From Clostridia bacterium (lineage in GTDB: Bacteria > Bacillota > Clostridia > Oscillospirales > CAG-272), in assembly GCA_900763885.1 (NCBI GenBank), contig CAAFLY010000061.1, forward strand, positions 11,839 to 75,838: DNA of 64,000 bases, written 5' to 3'. The translations under genes were made by a program, and so were the position numbers. A model generated the notes under the pieces. It had not been told where the DNA came from. It did no database searches and saw only the letters and a list, made by a program, of their open reading frames with translations. Within the stretch, counting starts at the first letter, position 1, and every line of letters starts with the position of its first letter. Shown here piece after piece: positions 49,435 through 59,005 of the stretch.

Positions 49435-50895
49435 ATGAACATGAAAAGGAATATTTCTATACTTCTTTTGATCGCTATGCTTCTTGTTACCGCTTGTTCC
49501 GGTAAACAGACAGAACCCGCCGAGGATTCCGCGGTACAACCCAATGATCCGGCGCAGACAGATGTGGAAACCGAAACGGAACTGCGTGACAACGTACCGG
49601 ACGGTGTGAAATTTGACGGTGCGTCCTTTGTGCTTTTGTCTCCGGATGAATACGGCGGACAGTGCCTGACCGAGGAGCAGACGGGCGACGTACTGAACGA
49701 TGCCACGTATGCAATGAAAAGCGCTGTGGAAGAACGACTTGGCGTACAAATCACAGAAGAATTGACGAAATTCTGGGAAATGCAGGGACATGTGGAAAAG
49801 CTCATCACCTCCGGCGACAATTCGTACAGCGCGGTGGAGATGATGGACCGTTTTGGATTTCCGCTTGTGCGGAAGCACTGTTTTTTGCCAATTTCCGATG
49901 TGCCCTATATCGATTTGTTACGTGAATATTGGGGCAGCGGGCTGAGTGCCGATTTACAGATCAACGGTGAGCATTACTTTGCGGTCGGCTCGTTCAATCT
50001 CAAGGCGTTCACCAATACCGCATGCACGCTTCTCAACCGTACACTTTGTGAAGCACATGGCGTAAGTGTGGACGATGAGACCATCGACAGCGGAGCTTGG
50101 ACGTATGATACGCTTTATACCCTTGCGGAAGCGATATCGACGGACGCGAACGGTGACGGTGTAATGGATGAAAACGACATTTATGGCCTCGGTCATTATG
50201 ATCTCCGATCCGCACCTGCCATCGCGTGGATTGCCGGCGGATTCCGAACACTGGATAATGACACGGACGGAAAGCTCGCAGTGAATGTTTACGGCAATGA
50301 GCGGTTTGTTGACATCCTGACCATGGTGCAGGACAAGCTGTTCTTTGGCGACGCGTGTTATAAGGTACAGGAAAGTGCGTCTGTATGGAACACAATGGAT
50401 ATCTTCAAGGACGGCAGAGAATGGGCCATGATCGGCGTGTTCAACGCGATTGTGGAAATGCGCGATATGGAGGACGATTTCACTGTGGTGCCCGTACCGA
50501 AGTTTGAGGAAAGCGCGGCGGAATACCGTTCCCGTACCTACGACTCGTATTTCACGCTTATCCCGACGACGGTACAGGATACGGAGATGGTCGGCGCGGT
50601 GCTGGAAGCCATGTCGTTTACCGCGTACCGGGACGTGATTCCGGCATACATCCAGACAACTCTGAAAGGAAAGGCGTCCCGCGATGAGATGGCGGCAAAG
50701 TATATTCAGCTTGCGTTTGACACACGGCACATCGATCTTGGCGAAGCGTTGATTTTTGACGTGTTCGGTGACCAATCTATGTTTGATATGCTGAAAAAAC
50801 AGCCGCTTGGAATTGCCTCTTACCTTGAAAAGAAGCAAAAAACCATCGATAAAGCATTCTCGGAGATCGTAGCTCTGGCGGACGACGCGGAATGA
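49435..50895 (+). CDS. Orphan ABC solute-binding lipoprotein, 486 aa
   Basis: Lipobox VTAC (Cys21), then an acidic linker, then a family 1/8 solute-binding fold: FVLLSPDEYGGQCLTEEQ, TLLNRTLCEAHGV, the DANGDGVMDENDIYGL calcium-loop-like segment, FKDGREWAMIGVFNAI, and FTVVPVPKFEESAAEYRSR. The calcium-loop segment also occurs in other clostridial sugar-binding lipoproteins. No permease or ATPase gene adjoins it, so it must share them or act as a sensor. Co-transcribed with the EEP-family gene. GAGGAG precedes the ATG. Confidence 0.85.
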   Translation: MNMKRNISILLLIAMLLVTACSGKQTEPAEDSAVQPNDPAQTDVETETELRDNVPDGVKFDGASFVLLSPDEYGGQCLTEEQTGDVLNDATYAMKSAVEERLGVQITEELTKFWEMQGHVEKLITSGDNSYSAVEMMDRFGFPLVRKHCFLPISDVPYIDLLREYWGSGLSADLQINGEHYFAVGSFNLKAFTNTACTLLNRTLCEAHGVSVDDETIDSGAWTYDTLYTLAEAISTDANGDGVMDENDIYGLGHYDLRSAPAIAWIAGGFRTLDNDTDGKLAVNVYGNERFVDILTMVQDKLFFGDACYKVQESASVWNTMDIFKDGREWAMIGVFNAIVEMRDMEDDFTVVPVPKFEESAAEYRSRTYDSYFTLIPTTVQDTEMVGAVLEAMSFTAYRDVIPAYIQTTLKGKASRDEMAAKYIQLAFDTRHIDLGEALIFDVFGDQSMFDMLKKQPLGIASYLEKKQKTIDKAFSEIVALADDAE

Positions 50896-50908
50896 TTTCA
50901 CCGAAACG

Positions 50909-50937
50909 AAAAAAGACTTTCCACGGGAGGTCTTTTT
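50909..50937 (+). terminator. Terminator after the orphan solute-binding gene
   Basis: AAAAAGAC pairs with GTCTTTTT, with an inner TCC/GGA pairing, ending in a T5 tract. Confidence 0.8.
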
Positions 50938-50997
50938 GCGTTTGCACAGCGCGTATAAGACGACGGGATACGGCGCATAGTACAGAAATAACGAAAA

Positions 50998-51060
50998 TTT
51001 ACCGTTTTACAGCGATTTTACATATGCTCGCTTTCCGACTTTACCCCGGAATGGTATTCT
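50998..51060 (+). promoter_or_regulatory. pst operon control region with PHO-box-like repeats
   Basis: TTTACC at 50998, TTTACA at 51006 and 51017 (11 bases apart, inside repeated TTTTACA), and TTTACC at 51040. This resembles the PhoP binding boxes of Firmicutes, which are TTAACA-like hexamers with an 11-base period. A -10 TATTCT with TGG extension lies at 51055-51060 and no good -35 is present, as expected for an activated promoter. Confidence 0.6.
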
Positions 51061-51128
51061 ATAGGCGTACCAAGGAAAACAAACAACTATACATCCGGGA
51101 CAGCGTTCCGGGAAAAGGAGTGAACTTT

Positions 51129-51932
51129 ATGAAAAAAGTATTTGCACTTGCTATGGCAGCTCTTTGTGTGATCGGGCTTTGCGCCTCCTGCGGTAAATCC
51201 GGCTCGAGCGTGTCCACGGATGGTTCGACCTCAATGGAAAAGGTGATCGGCGCGCTCGGCGAATCCTTTATGGCGCAGAACAGCAGCGTGACCTTTACCT
51301 ACAACCCGACTGGCTCCGGCTCCGGTATCAAAGCGGTAGAAGCGGGAACCTGCGACATCGGACTTTCCAGCCGCAATCTGAAGGACGAGGAAAAGGCGGC
51401 GGGTCTGACCGGCACTGTGCTTGCCTATGACGGCATCGCGATGATCGTCAGCAACGACAACCCGGTCGATGGTCTGACGCTCGACCAGGTGGCTGCCATT
51501 TACACCGGCGAGATCACCAACTGGAGCGAGGTCGGCGGCAATGACGCGCAGATCGTCCTCATCGGCAGAGAGGCGGGCAGCGGTACGAGAGACGGCTTTG
51601 AGTCCATCACCGGAACGGCGGAAAAATGCCAGTACAGACAGGAGTTGACCTCCACCGGCGACGTTATCACCACGGTCTCCCAGAACCCGGATGCCATCGG
51701 TTATGCCTCCCTCGCAGCGATCGGCGACAGCGTGCGTACCCTGAAAATCGACGGCGTAACGCCTACGGAGGAATCCGTCAAGTCCGGTGAATACGTCATC
51801 CAGCGTCCGTTCCTTCTTGTAACAAAGACGGGTGCGGCTCTCTCCGATACGGCACAGAAATTCTTCGACTACGTAACCTCCGCCCAAGCGGCGCCGATCA
51901 TCCAGAAGGCCGGCGCGGTACCTGCAAACTGA
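51129..51932 (+). CDS. pstS: Phosphate-binding lipoprotein PstS, 267 aa
   Basis: High-affinity phosphate receptor. Lipobox CASC (Cys21). Phosphate-contact segments: DGSTSMEKVIGALGESF (TGS/T loop), DIGLSSRNL, and GREAGSGTRDGFE. EITNWSEVGG is the PstS family signature. Length is that of Firmicute PstS proteins. GGAG precedes the ATG at the usual distance. First gene of the pstSCAB-phoU-phoPR operon. Confidence 0.96.
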   Translation: MKKVFALAMAALCVIGLCASCGKSGSSVSTDGSTSMEKVIGALGESFMAQNSSVTFTYNPTGSGSGIKAVEAGTCDIGLSSRNLKDEEKAAGLTGTVLAYDGIAMIVSNDNPVDGLTLDQVAAIYTGEITNWSEVGGNDAQIVLIGREAGSGTRDGFESITGTAEKCQYRQELTSTGDVITTVSQNPDAIGYASLAAIGDSVRTLKIDGVTPTEESVKSGEYVIQRPFLLVTKTGAALSDTAQKFFDYVTSAQAAPIIQKAGAVPAN

Positions 51933-51959
51933 ACAAAAGCATAAGCATGGCGCAGATAC

Positions 51960-51989
51960 GGTTTATCCTGTGAAAAAACGGGATAAGCC
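51960..51989 (+). other. Hairpin between pstS and pstC
   Basis: GGTTTATCC (51960-51968) pairs with GGATAAGCC (51981-51989) around a 12-base A-rich loop. It has no T-tract and may set the ratio of PstS to membrane components by message stability. Confidence 0.55.
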
Positions 51990-52014
51990 ATTTGCGCGCA
52001 GGAGGGAAAATCGT

Positions 52015-52884
52015 ATGCAGAAACGAAAACATCTACTGGAGAACGTGGTACACGGGATCTTTCTCATACTCGGACTCGTGACCGTCGGCTGTGTCCTGCT
52101 CATCACCGTCTATCTGGTTCTCTCCGGACTGCCGGCGATCCGCAAAATCGGGCTGCTCCCGTTTCTCTTTGGCAAAACGTGGGCGTCTACCGCGTCGGAG
52201 CCGTCCTTCGGGATCCTGCCGTTCGTACTGACCAGCATCTACGGCACCGCGGGCGCGATCCTCATTGGTGTACCGATCGGCTTTCTCACGGCGGTTTATC
52301 TCGCGAAGCTGGCTCCACCGGCGGTCAAATCGGTCGTACAGGCGGCGGTCAGTATGCTTGCCGGGATTCCGTCCGTGGTCTACGGGCTTGTCGGTATGCT
52401 CATTTTGGTGCCTGGGATCCGCAGACTTTTCAACGTGCCGGACGGCGCCAGCCTTCTTGCGGCGATCGTGGTGCTGGCCATCATGATCCTGCCGTCTATC
52501 ATCAAGGTATCCGTGACCGCGCTGGAAGCCGTGCCGAAGGAGTATGAGGATGCGTCCTTGGCTCTGGGCGCGACGCCGATGGAAACGTATTTCCGCGTAT
52601 CCGTTCCGGCGGCAAGGAGCGGGATCGCAGCGGCGGTGGTGCTGGGTGTAGGTCGTGCGATCGGCGAGGCGATGGCGGTCATGATGGTCGCCGGAAACGC
52701 ACCGAATATGCCGGGACTGTTCGAGAGCGTCCGGTTTCTGACCACGGCTGTCGCGAGTGAAATGTCGTATGCCGCCGGACTCCAGAGACAGGCGTTGTTC
52801 TCCATCGCGCTTGTGCTGTTCTTCTTCATTATGCTCATCAACGCCGCGCTCAATTTCTTCCTGAAACGGGAGGGGAAGCAATGA
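52015..52884 (+). CDS. pstC: Phosphate ABC transporter permease PstC, 289 aa
   Basis: One of two membrane subunits. Six predicted spans, first near residues 12-38. Family segments FGILPFVLTSIYGTAGAILIGVPIGFLTAVYLA, LAGIPSVVYGLVGM, and the EAA-type loop LPKEYEDASLALGATPMETYFRVSVPAA are present. The start at 52015 is chosen over the in-frame GTG at 51970 because AGGAGGG precedes it. Overlaps pstA by four bases. Confidence 0.94.
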   Translation: MQKRKHLLENVVHGIFLILGLVTVGCVLLITVYLVLSGLPAIRKIGLLPFLFGKTWASTASEPSFGILPFVLTSIYGTAGAILIGVPIGFLTAVYLAKLAPPAVKSVVQAAVSMLAGIPSVVYGLVGMLILVPGIRRLFNVPDGASLLAAIVVLAIMILPSIIKVSVTALEAVPKEYEDASLALGATPMETYFRVSVPAARSGIAAAVVLGVGRAIGEAMAVMMVAGNAPNMPGLFESVRFLTTAVASEMSYAAGLQRQALFSIALVLFFFIMLINAALNFFLKREGKQ

Positions 52885-53807
52885 TCGAAAACCGAAAAGT
52901 ACCACTTGCCGCGCGTCGGGAAGAAAAACGGGCGACGAAGTCCTGCCTGTCGCAGCCTTTGTCCGTCCGCAGACGCGTGTTTGACATCCTCTGCAAATGC
53001 GGCATGGGGCTGTGCGTGACAGTCACGGTGGCTCTGACCGCGTTTCTGATCTTCTATGTGCTCCTCAAAGGACTGCCGGAGATCTCGTGGAAGCTCTTGT
53101 CTACCTCGCGGAGCTATCTCACGGACAGTATCGGCATTCTTCCGGACATTCTCTCCACGCTCTATATCGTCGTCACCACCATTCTGATCGTCGTGCCGCT
53201 CGGTGTGGGCGCCGCGGTCTATTTGACAGAGTACGCTTCCAACAAAAAGCTCGTCGCTGTGATCGAGTACGCGGCGGAGACGCTGTCCGGTATCCCATCG
53301 ATCATCTATGGCCTGGTCGGTATGCTCTTTTTCTGCCAGTTTCTCCGGCTGGACAAATCGCTGCTCGCAGGTTCCCTGACGCTGGTGATCATGAATCTGC
53401 CGACCATCATGCGCACGACACAGGAGAGCCTGAAAACGGTCCCGCAGAGCTACAGAGAGGGCGCGTTCGGATTGGGTGCCGGCAAATGGCGCGTGATCCG
53501 TACCGTGGTGCTGCCCGGATGCGTGGACGGTGTGATTACAGGCTGTATCCTGACGGTCGGACGGATCCTCGGCGAATCGGCTGCGCTGCTGTTCACCGCG
53601 GGCTTTGCGCATACCTTATACGGCTTCTTCGACGGTATGGCAAACTCCGGCGCGACATTGACCGTGGCACTCTACTTTTACGCCAAAGAGGACGGTCGGT
53701 TTGACATCGCATTCGCCATTGCCGCCATTCTCATGCTTCTGACCCTCATTATCAATTTCGCCGCCGATCGGATCGCTGCGTATTTCAGGAGGAAAAAAGA
53801 CCTATGA
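52881..53807 (+). CDS. pstA: Phosphate ABC transporter permease PstA, 308 aa
   Basis: Second membrane subunit. A basic head of about 30 residues, then six spans. [52 protein letters not shown] and the coupling loop [27 protein letters not shown] are diagnostic. ATGA overlaps with both neighbours imply translational coupling. Confidence 0.95.
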   Translation: MIENRKVPLAARREEKRATKSCLSQPLSVRRRVFDILCKCGMGLCVTVTVALTAFLIFYVLLKGLPEISWKLLSTSRSYLTDSIGILPDILSTLYIVVTTILIVVPLGVGAAVYLTEYASNKKLVAVIEYAAETLSGIPSIIYGLVGMLFFCQFLRLDKSLLAGSLTLVIMNLPTIMRTTQESLKTVPQSYREGAFGLGAGKWRVIRTVVLPGCVDGVITGCILTVGRILGESAALLFTAGFAHTLYGFFDGMANSGATLTVALYFYAKEDGRFDIAFAIAAILMLLTLIINFAADRIAAYFRRKKDL

Positions 53808-54559
53808 GCGACATTCTCACCGTATCGGATCTCTGTCTGTGGTACGGAAGCCATCAGGCACTCAAAGATATAAACATCAACATTCCCGAAGAAAGCATCA
53901 CCGCGCTCATCGGTCCGTCCGGGTGCGGAAAATCGACGTTTCTGAAAACCCTGAACCGCATGAACGACCTGATCCCCGGCGTGCGTATCACGGGCGAGGT
54001 CAAATACCGCGGCGAGGACATATTCGCGCCGAGCTGTGACGTTGGCGCATTGCGGAAACAGATCGGTATGGTGTTCCAGAAGCCGAATCCGTTCCCGATG
54101 AGCATCTACGACAACATCGCCTACGGACCGCGCACCCATGGGGTCCGGAACAAGGTGGCTCTCGACGAGATTGTGGAAAAATCCCTCACCGGAGCTGCCA
54201 TCTGGGACGAGGTCAAGGATCGTCTGCGCAAAAACGCACTGGGGTTATCCGGCGGTCAGCAGCAGCGGCTCTGTATCGCGCGTGCGCTGGCAGTCGAACC
54301 GGCGGTGCTGCTCATGGACGAGCCGACCAGCGCGCTTGACCCGATTTCCACGGCGAAGATTGAGGAATTGACAATGACCCTCAAGGAAAAGTACACCATC
54401 GTGATCGTCACGCACAATATGCAGCAGGCGGTGCGTATTTCGGACAACACGGCGTTCTTCCTGCTGGGAGAGCTGGTGGAATACGGCGACACGGAGAAAA
54501 TGTTCTCGACTCCGACAGACAAACGGACAGAGGAGTACATCACAGGGAGGTTTGGATAA
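53804..54559 (+). CDS. pstB: Phosphate ABC transporter ATPase PstB, 251 aa
   Basis: ATPase that powers the PstCA pore. Walker [10 protein letters not shown] near residue 37, the PstB-specific [21 protein letters not shown], signature LSGGQQQR, Walker [14 protein letters not shown] and the switch His in VIVTHNM are all present. Length is standard. Confidence 0.97.
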   Translation: MSDILTVSDLCLWYGSHQALKDININIPEESITALIGPSGCGKSTFLKTLNRMNDLIPGVRITGEVKYRGEDIFAPSCDVGALRKQIGMVFQKPNPFPMSIYDNIAYGPRTHGVRNKVALDEIVEKSLTGAAIWDEVKDRLRKNALGLSGGQQQRLCIARALAVEPAVLLMDEPTSALDPISTAKIEELTMTLKEKYTIVIVTHNMQQAVRISDNTAFFLLGELVEYGDTEKMFSTPTDKRTEEYITGRFG

Positions 54560-55215
54560 TGCGGACACGGTTTGACGAACAGCTGGAGCTGCTGCATAGA
54601 GAGCTTATCGAAATGGGGGCGTTGTGCGAGGAGGCGATCGCGCGTGTATCCCGTGCCCTGACTGAGGGAAACGCCGCGCTCTGTTCCTCCGTCCCCGCCA
54701 TCGATGCGCAGATCGACGAAAAGGAACGTACCATCGAATCGATGTGCCTGCGCCTTCTTTTGCAGCAGCAGCCCGTTGCCAGAGATCTGCGGCAGATTTC
54801 GGCGGCACTCAAGATGATCACGGACATGGAGCGCATTGGGGATCAGGCGGAGGACATTTCGGAGATCATCGTATTCTTAGGCGGTCGGTGCGATTCGGAC
54901 GAAATCGGCGCGCTCCTTCGCGAAATGGCACTCGCTGCGATAAAAATGGTGACGGAAAGTGTTGACGCATACGTAAAACATGATATAATAGTAGCTGAGA
55001 AGGTCACGGCGGATGACGACATTGTGGACGACTACTTCGATCGTGTCAAACGCAAGCTGATCGACAAGATTGCCTCCTCTCCGGCGGATGGGGAATACGC
55101 ACTGGATCTTTTGATGATCGCGAAATACTATGAGCGTATCGGAGACCACGCGGTGAACATTGCGGAGTGGGTGATCTTTTCTGTGACCGGCAATCATAAG
55201 GAGGAGACGACATGA
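54559..55215 (+). CDS. phoU: Phosphate signalling protein PhoU, 218 aa
   Basis: Two three-helix-bundle PhoU repeats, with the ExxxD motif versions LKMITDMERIGDQAEDISE (first repeat) and LLMIAKYYERIGDHAVNIAEW (second repeat). PhoU connects PstB with the PhoR kinase and represses the PHO regulon when phosphate is plentiful. Start and pstB stop overlap as TAATG. Confidence 0.95.
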   Translation: MRTRFDEQLELLHRELIEMGALCEEAIARVSRALTEGNAALCSSVPAIDAQIDEKERTIESMCLRLLLQQQPVARDLRQISAALKMITDMERIGDQAEDISEIIVFLGGRCDSDEIGALLREMALAAIKMVTESVDAYVKHDIIVAEKVTADDDIVDDYFDRVKRKLIDKIASSPADGEYALDLLMIAKYYERIGDHAVNIAEWVIFSVTGNHKEETT

Positions 55216-55895
55216 TCTGGTGTGTGGAGGATGAGGAAAGCATCCGCGATATAGAGGAATATGCCCTGCGCAGTGCCGGATTTGAGACGCGCGGCTTTAC
55301 GGACGGCAATACGTTCTGGGACGCGCTCCAAGGGGGGCAGACGGAGAAGCCACAGCTTGTGGTGCTCGATGTGATGCTCCCCGGCGTGGATGGGATCACG
55401 CTTTTGAAACGGATCCGCGCCATGCCGTCTACGCGTCTTTTACCGGTGATCCTGGCGACGGCACGGGGGGCGGAGTACGACAAAATCGAGGGACTGGATC
55501 TCGGCGCGGATTATTACTTAGCCAAACCGTTCGGCGTATTGGAGCTCGTTTCGTGCGTGAAGGCGGTGCTGCGTCGCTGCCAGCCGGAGACGGATGAGCA
55601 TGTCCTGCACTGCGGCGGACTGGTGATGAACACGGATGCGCATACCGTGACCGCGGACGGCAGACGGGTGACGCTTACCTTCAAGGAATATGAGCTGCTG
55701 AAGCTTTTCCTCAGCCATCCTGGGATCGCCTATACGCGGGATCAGCTGATGAGCGAGGTCTGGGGTATGGATTTCTGCGGTGAAACGCGTACCGTGGATA
55801 TGCACATCCGCACGCTCCGCCAGAAAATCGCGCCGTACAGCGATCGCATCGAGACGGTGCGCAATGTCGGTTATCGTCTGGAGGAGCGTCCATGA
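55212..55895 (+). CDS. phoP: Response regulator PhoP, OmpR family, 227 aa
   Basis: Receiver domain with acidic pocket DEE, phospho-acceptor Asp in VVLDVMLPGVDG, Thr in LATARG, and Lys in AKPFG. The C-terminal winged helix has LTFKEYELLKLFLSHPGIAYTRDQL and TVDMHIRTLRQKI. Its place behind phoU identifies it as the phosphate regulator rather than another OmpR paralogue. It probably binds the repeats near 51000. ATGA overlap with phoR. Confidence 0.92.
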   Translation: MIWCVEDEESIRDIEEYALRSAGFETRGFTDGNTFWDALQGGQTEKPQLVVLDVMLPGVDGITLLKRIRAMPSTRLLPVILATARGAEYDKIEGLDLGADYYLAKPFGVLELVSCVKAVLRRCQPETDEHVLHCGGLVMNTDAHTVTADGRRVTLTFKEYELLKLFLSHPGIAYTRDQLMSEVWGMDFCGETRTVDMHIRTLRQKIAPYSDRIETVRNVGYRLEERP

Positions 55896-57646
55896 GCGGC
55901 GGTGCGGATACGAAAAACAAACGGGAGAAAAATCTCAACCGCCGGATCTTCGGATCGATTCTGACCGTCGCGGTGGTGGTGCTGCTTGCCACTCTCGTGC
56001 TTGTAACCGGATTTCTCTACGACTATTTCACAGGCGTGCTGGAGCGGCAAATGCGGGACGAATGGGAGATCGCGGCGGCTGCCATTACGGAAAACGGGAC
56101 GGCGTATCTCGACCGGCTGACCTCCACGCGGTATCGTCTGACGGTGGTCGCGGCGGATGGCAGTGTCCTTTGCGATACGCAGTCCGACGCGGAAGCAATG
56201 GAGAATCACGCCGATCGGGAGGAAATCAGGAACGCGCTTGCCGGAGCGGAAGGGAAAACGGTCCGGTATTCGGCGACACGGTTGGAAAAGACGATCTATT
56301 ACGCGCGCCGTCTGCCGGATGGAACGGTTTTGCGCATCTCCCAGAGTCAGGCGACCGTGGGAACACTGCTGCTTGGGATGCTCCCGCCGTTTCTCGCGAT
56401 CCTGGTGGCGGCACTCATCCTGTCGTTCGTGCTCGGCGGCAGACTCTCCCGGCGGATTGTGGAACCGCTCAACACACTGGATCTGGCGCACCCGCTCGAC
56501 AACAACGCTTATGAAGAACTGTCTCCGCTGCTGCTGCGGATCGAGAGACAGCACAGACAGATCGACGCGCAAATGCGGGAACTGAAACGGCGCACAGATG
56601 AATTTTCACACATCACCGCCAATCTGCACGAGGGGCTGGTGCTGCTCGACGCGCATACCCATGTCGTACACATCAACGCGGCGGCACGGACTCTCTTTGC
56701 GGTCGGCGAGGATTGCACCGGCGCGGATCTGCTGACCATCGACCGGACCCTTGCCATGCGGGAGGCGATTCGACAGGCACAGGACAATGCGGCGGGACAC
56801 AGCGAATGGCAGGAAACCCGGAACGGACGGAGCTATCGGTTCACGATCAGCCGGATCGATTTCGATAGGGAATGCGCCGGATACGCGATTTTGGCGTTCG
56901 ATGTCACGGACGCGGTACACGCGGAGGAAATGCGCCGGGAGTTTACAGCAAACGTGTCGCATGAGCTGAAAACGCCGCTGCAGGGGATTCTCGGCAGTGC
57001 GGAGCTGATCCAGAGCGGTATGGTCAAGCCGGAGGACACCGCGCGATTCGTCGGACACATCCACGAGGAAGCCACCCGCCTTCTCGCCCTCATCGGGGAC
57101 ATCATCCGTCTGTCCCAGCTTGATGAAGCGGCGGAGGACGGGGAGCTGGCCGGTATGACGCGGGAAAACGTGGATCTATGCGCGGTCAGTACGGAGGTGA
57201 TTCGGGAGCTTACGGATGCGGCGGCAAAACGGAACGTAACCTTCACACTCTCCGGTGCATCCGTTGCGGTGTATGGGGTAAGACGGCTCGTGTATGAGGT
57301 GATCTACAACCTCTGCGACAACGCGATCCGCTACAATCGGGACAACGGCAGCATAACGGTTACGGTGTCGGCAGTGGACGGCATGGGTGTGGTGTCGGTA
57401 GCGGATACGGGGATCGGCATCGCGCCGGAGAACCGGGATCGTATCTTCGAGCGGTTCTATCGCGTGGACAAAAGCCATTCCCGTGCGACAGGCGGCACCG
57501 GTTTGGGACTGTCGATCGTCAAGCACGCCGTCCAGTATCTCCATGGGAAGATCGCGCTCGACTCGAAACCCGGCTCCGGCTCCACGTTCACGGTATCTTT
57601 GCCGCAATCGGACGCGGTAAGCCCGAATTTACAAAATCATGCTTGA
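55892..57646 (+). CDS. phoR: Sensor histidine kinase PhoR, 584 aa
   Basis: Span 1 at about residues 20-45, an extracellular loop of about 110 residues, span 2 near 162-185 followed by a short HAMP-like segment, a PAS domain (HEGLVLLDAHTHVVHINAAARTLF), the H-box FTANVSHELKTPLQGILGSAE with the phospho-acceptor His, and an ATPase domain with N-box NLCDNAIRYN, VADTGIGI and GGTGLGLSIVKH. The layout is that of Firmicute PhoR kinases. Last gene of the pst-pho operon. Confidence 0.92.
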   Translation: MSGGADTKNKREKNLNRRIFGSILTVAVVVLLATLVLVTGFLYDYFTGVLERQMRDEWEIAAAAITENGTAYLDRLTSTRYRLTVVAADGSVLCDTQSDAEAMENHADREEIRNALAGAEGKTVRYSATRLEKTIYYARRLPDGTVLRISQSQATVGTLLLGMLPPFLAILVAALILSFVLGGRLSRRIVEPLNTLDLAHPLDNNAYEELSPLLLRIERQHRQIDAQMRELKRRTDEFSHITANLHEGLVLLDAHTHVVHINAAARTLFAVGEDCTGADLLTIDRTLAMREAIRQAQDNAAGHSEWQETRNGRSYRFTISRIDFDRECAGYAILAFDVTDAVHAEEMRREFTANVSHELKTPLQGILGSAELIQSGMVKPEDTARFVGHIHEEATRLLALIGDIIRLSQLDEAAEDGELAGMTRENVDLCAVSTEVIRELTDAAAKRNVTFTLSGASVAVYGVRRLVYEVIYNLCDNAIRYNRDNGSITVTVSAVDGMGVVSVADTGIGIAPENRDRIFERFYRVDKSHSRATGGTGLGLSIVKHAVQYLHGKIALDSKPGSGSTFTVSLPQSDAVSPNLQNHA

Positions 57647-57724
57647 ATCCTACGGCAAATCGTGCTACACTTACTACGGCGGGATCCCATACAAACGGAT
57701 CTGCGCCGTAGCTTTTGCATGAGG

Positions 57725-57740
57725 GTTAGCTGAAGCTAAC
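57725..57740. repeat. Perfect 7-base inverted repeat upstream of the AraC gene
   Basis: GTTAGCT-GA-AGCTAAC lies 25 bases before the AraC-family ATG. It is either an operator or a small hairpin ending the phoR message; there is no T-tract. Confidence 0.5.
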
Positions 57741-57764
57741 TGTATCAAACGGAAAGGAGTCGGA

Positions 57765-58727
57765 ATGGGAAAGATGGAATGTCTCAGCGAAAGACAGAGG
57801 AATACGGGTGCGCAATGTCCGGATGGGGTGGTAACGCGGATCCACGGTGAGGACGGAGAGGCGGTGACGACGCGGTATCCGGTCTTTCCGGGCATCGATA
57901 TTCTCTACAACGACGTGCATGCTTCCCGGTGCGCCATGGCATGGAATGGACGGAGGGGTATGTTCGTGATCCACCATTGCCGGGAGGGACGGATCGAGTA
58001 TCACATGGGCGACGCGTATTTTTATTTAGCACCGGGAGATCTCGCGCTCGGCAAATGCGAGGATTTTCGGGATGCCGCACGTTTTCCGACCGGCCATTAC
58101 CACGGGATCACCGTCCTCATCGATCCGGAAGAGGCGCCGGAATGTCTGTCGTGTCTGCTTGCGGATGTCAACGTCCGTCCAAGCGCGATCCTTGACAAAT
58201 TCTGCCGCGACCGGGTTTATTTTGCCAAACGATCGTCGCCGCGCGTGGAGCATGTTTTCTCGGAATTGTACGCGGTGCCGGAGGACATACGGGCAGGTTA
58301 TTTCAAGGTCAAGATTTTGGAGCTGCTGCTGTTTCTGACCACACTGCCTGTGGATGAGGAGGTTCCGGTCGGCTGCTCCCGTGCGCAGGTGCAGCTTGCC
58401 AGAGAGATCCGGGACTATCTGCGCTCCAATACGGAGGCGAAGGTGACCATTTCGGCGTTGACGGCGGAATTTCACGTCTCTCCCGCGCAGATCAAATCGA
58501 GCTTTCAGGCAGTCTACGGGATGTCTCCGACGGCGTATCTCCGATCCCGGAAGATGAAGGGCGCCGCGCGGCTGTTGCGGGAGACGGATCGTACCGTGCT
58601 CGATATTGCCGGACAGTTTGGGTATGACAACGCCAGCAAATTCGCCAAAGCCTTTCGCGATGTGATCGGCGTGTCTCCGGCAGCGTATCGGATGGGGATC
58701 AACGCGGATACCTGCGCCCCGGCATAA
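57765..58727 (+). CDS. AraC-family transcription regulator, 320 aa
   Basis: N-terminal ligand or effector domain (HYHGITVLIDPEEAPECL, DLALGKCED), then two C-terminal helix-turn-helix units: VTISALTAEFHVSPAQIKSSFQAVYGMSPTAYLRSRKMKGAARLL and TVLDIAGQFGYDNASKFAKAFRDVIGVSPAAYR. The first half resembles the AraC regulators found with siderophore or MDR genes but has no cupin signature I can name. AAAGGAG precedes the ATG. It lies upstream of the DUF2325-DUF3793-flavodoxin genes, which are candidates for its targets. Confidence 0.9.
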   Translation: MGKMECLSERQRNTGAQCPDGVVTRIHGEDGEAVTTRYPVFPGIDILYNDVHASRCAMAWNGRRGMFVIHHCREGRIEYHMGDAYFYLAPGDLALGKCEDFRDAARFPTGHYHGITVLIDPEEAPECLSCLLADVNVRPSAILDKFCRDRVYFAKRSSPRVEHVFSELYAVPEDIRAGYFKVKILELLLFLTTLPVDEEVPVGCSRAQVQLAREIRDYLRSNTEAKVTISALTAEFHVSPAQIKSSFQAVYGMSPTAYLRSRKMKGAARLLRETDRTVLDIAGQFGYDNASKFAKAFRDVIGVSPAAYRMGINADTCAPA

Positions 58728-58844
58728 AAACGGAGCCCTCCTCTTTCCATGGAGAGATATCCGGAAAAACGGAAGATTTCGGACATGGATGAATAGTATC
58801 GGAAACTCCCGTGTAAACCTGCGCCGACAAAAACCGAACAATTT

Positions 58845-58882
58845 GGAGCCGTATCTGTTCGTTTTGGAGTGGATACGGCTCC
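58845..58882. repeat. Perfect 11-base inverted repeat upstream of the DUF2325 operon
   Basis: GGAGCCGTATC (58845-58855) and GATACGGCTCC (58872-58882) are exact reverse complements over a 16-base spacer. TTATTT follows the second arm, so it could end the AraC transcript. A TATACT box at 58893-58898 follows directly, so it could instead be an operator overlapping the -35 region. Confidence 0.65.
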
Positions 58883-59005
58883 TTATTTCCTGTATACTAT
58901 AGATGCAAAGGGAAAAAGGTCCCTGAGGTTCAGATAACACGGGAGAGATGGTGGATATAGCGCCTCCCGGAGACGATACAATACAATATGTGAGAGGAGA
59001 AGCAA

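Noticed and set aside
57725..57740. Strong terminator for the pst-pho operon
   Set aside because: The 7-base hairpin has no T-tract, so it is listed only as an inverted repeat.
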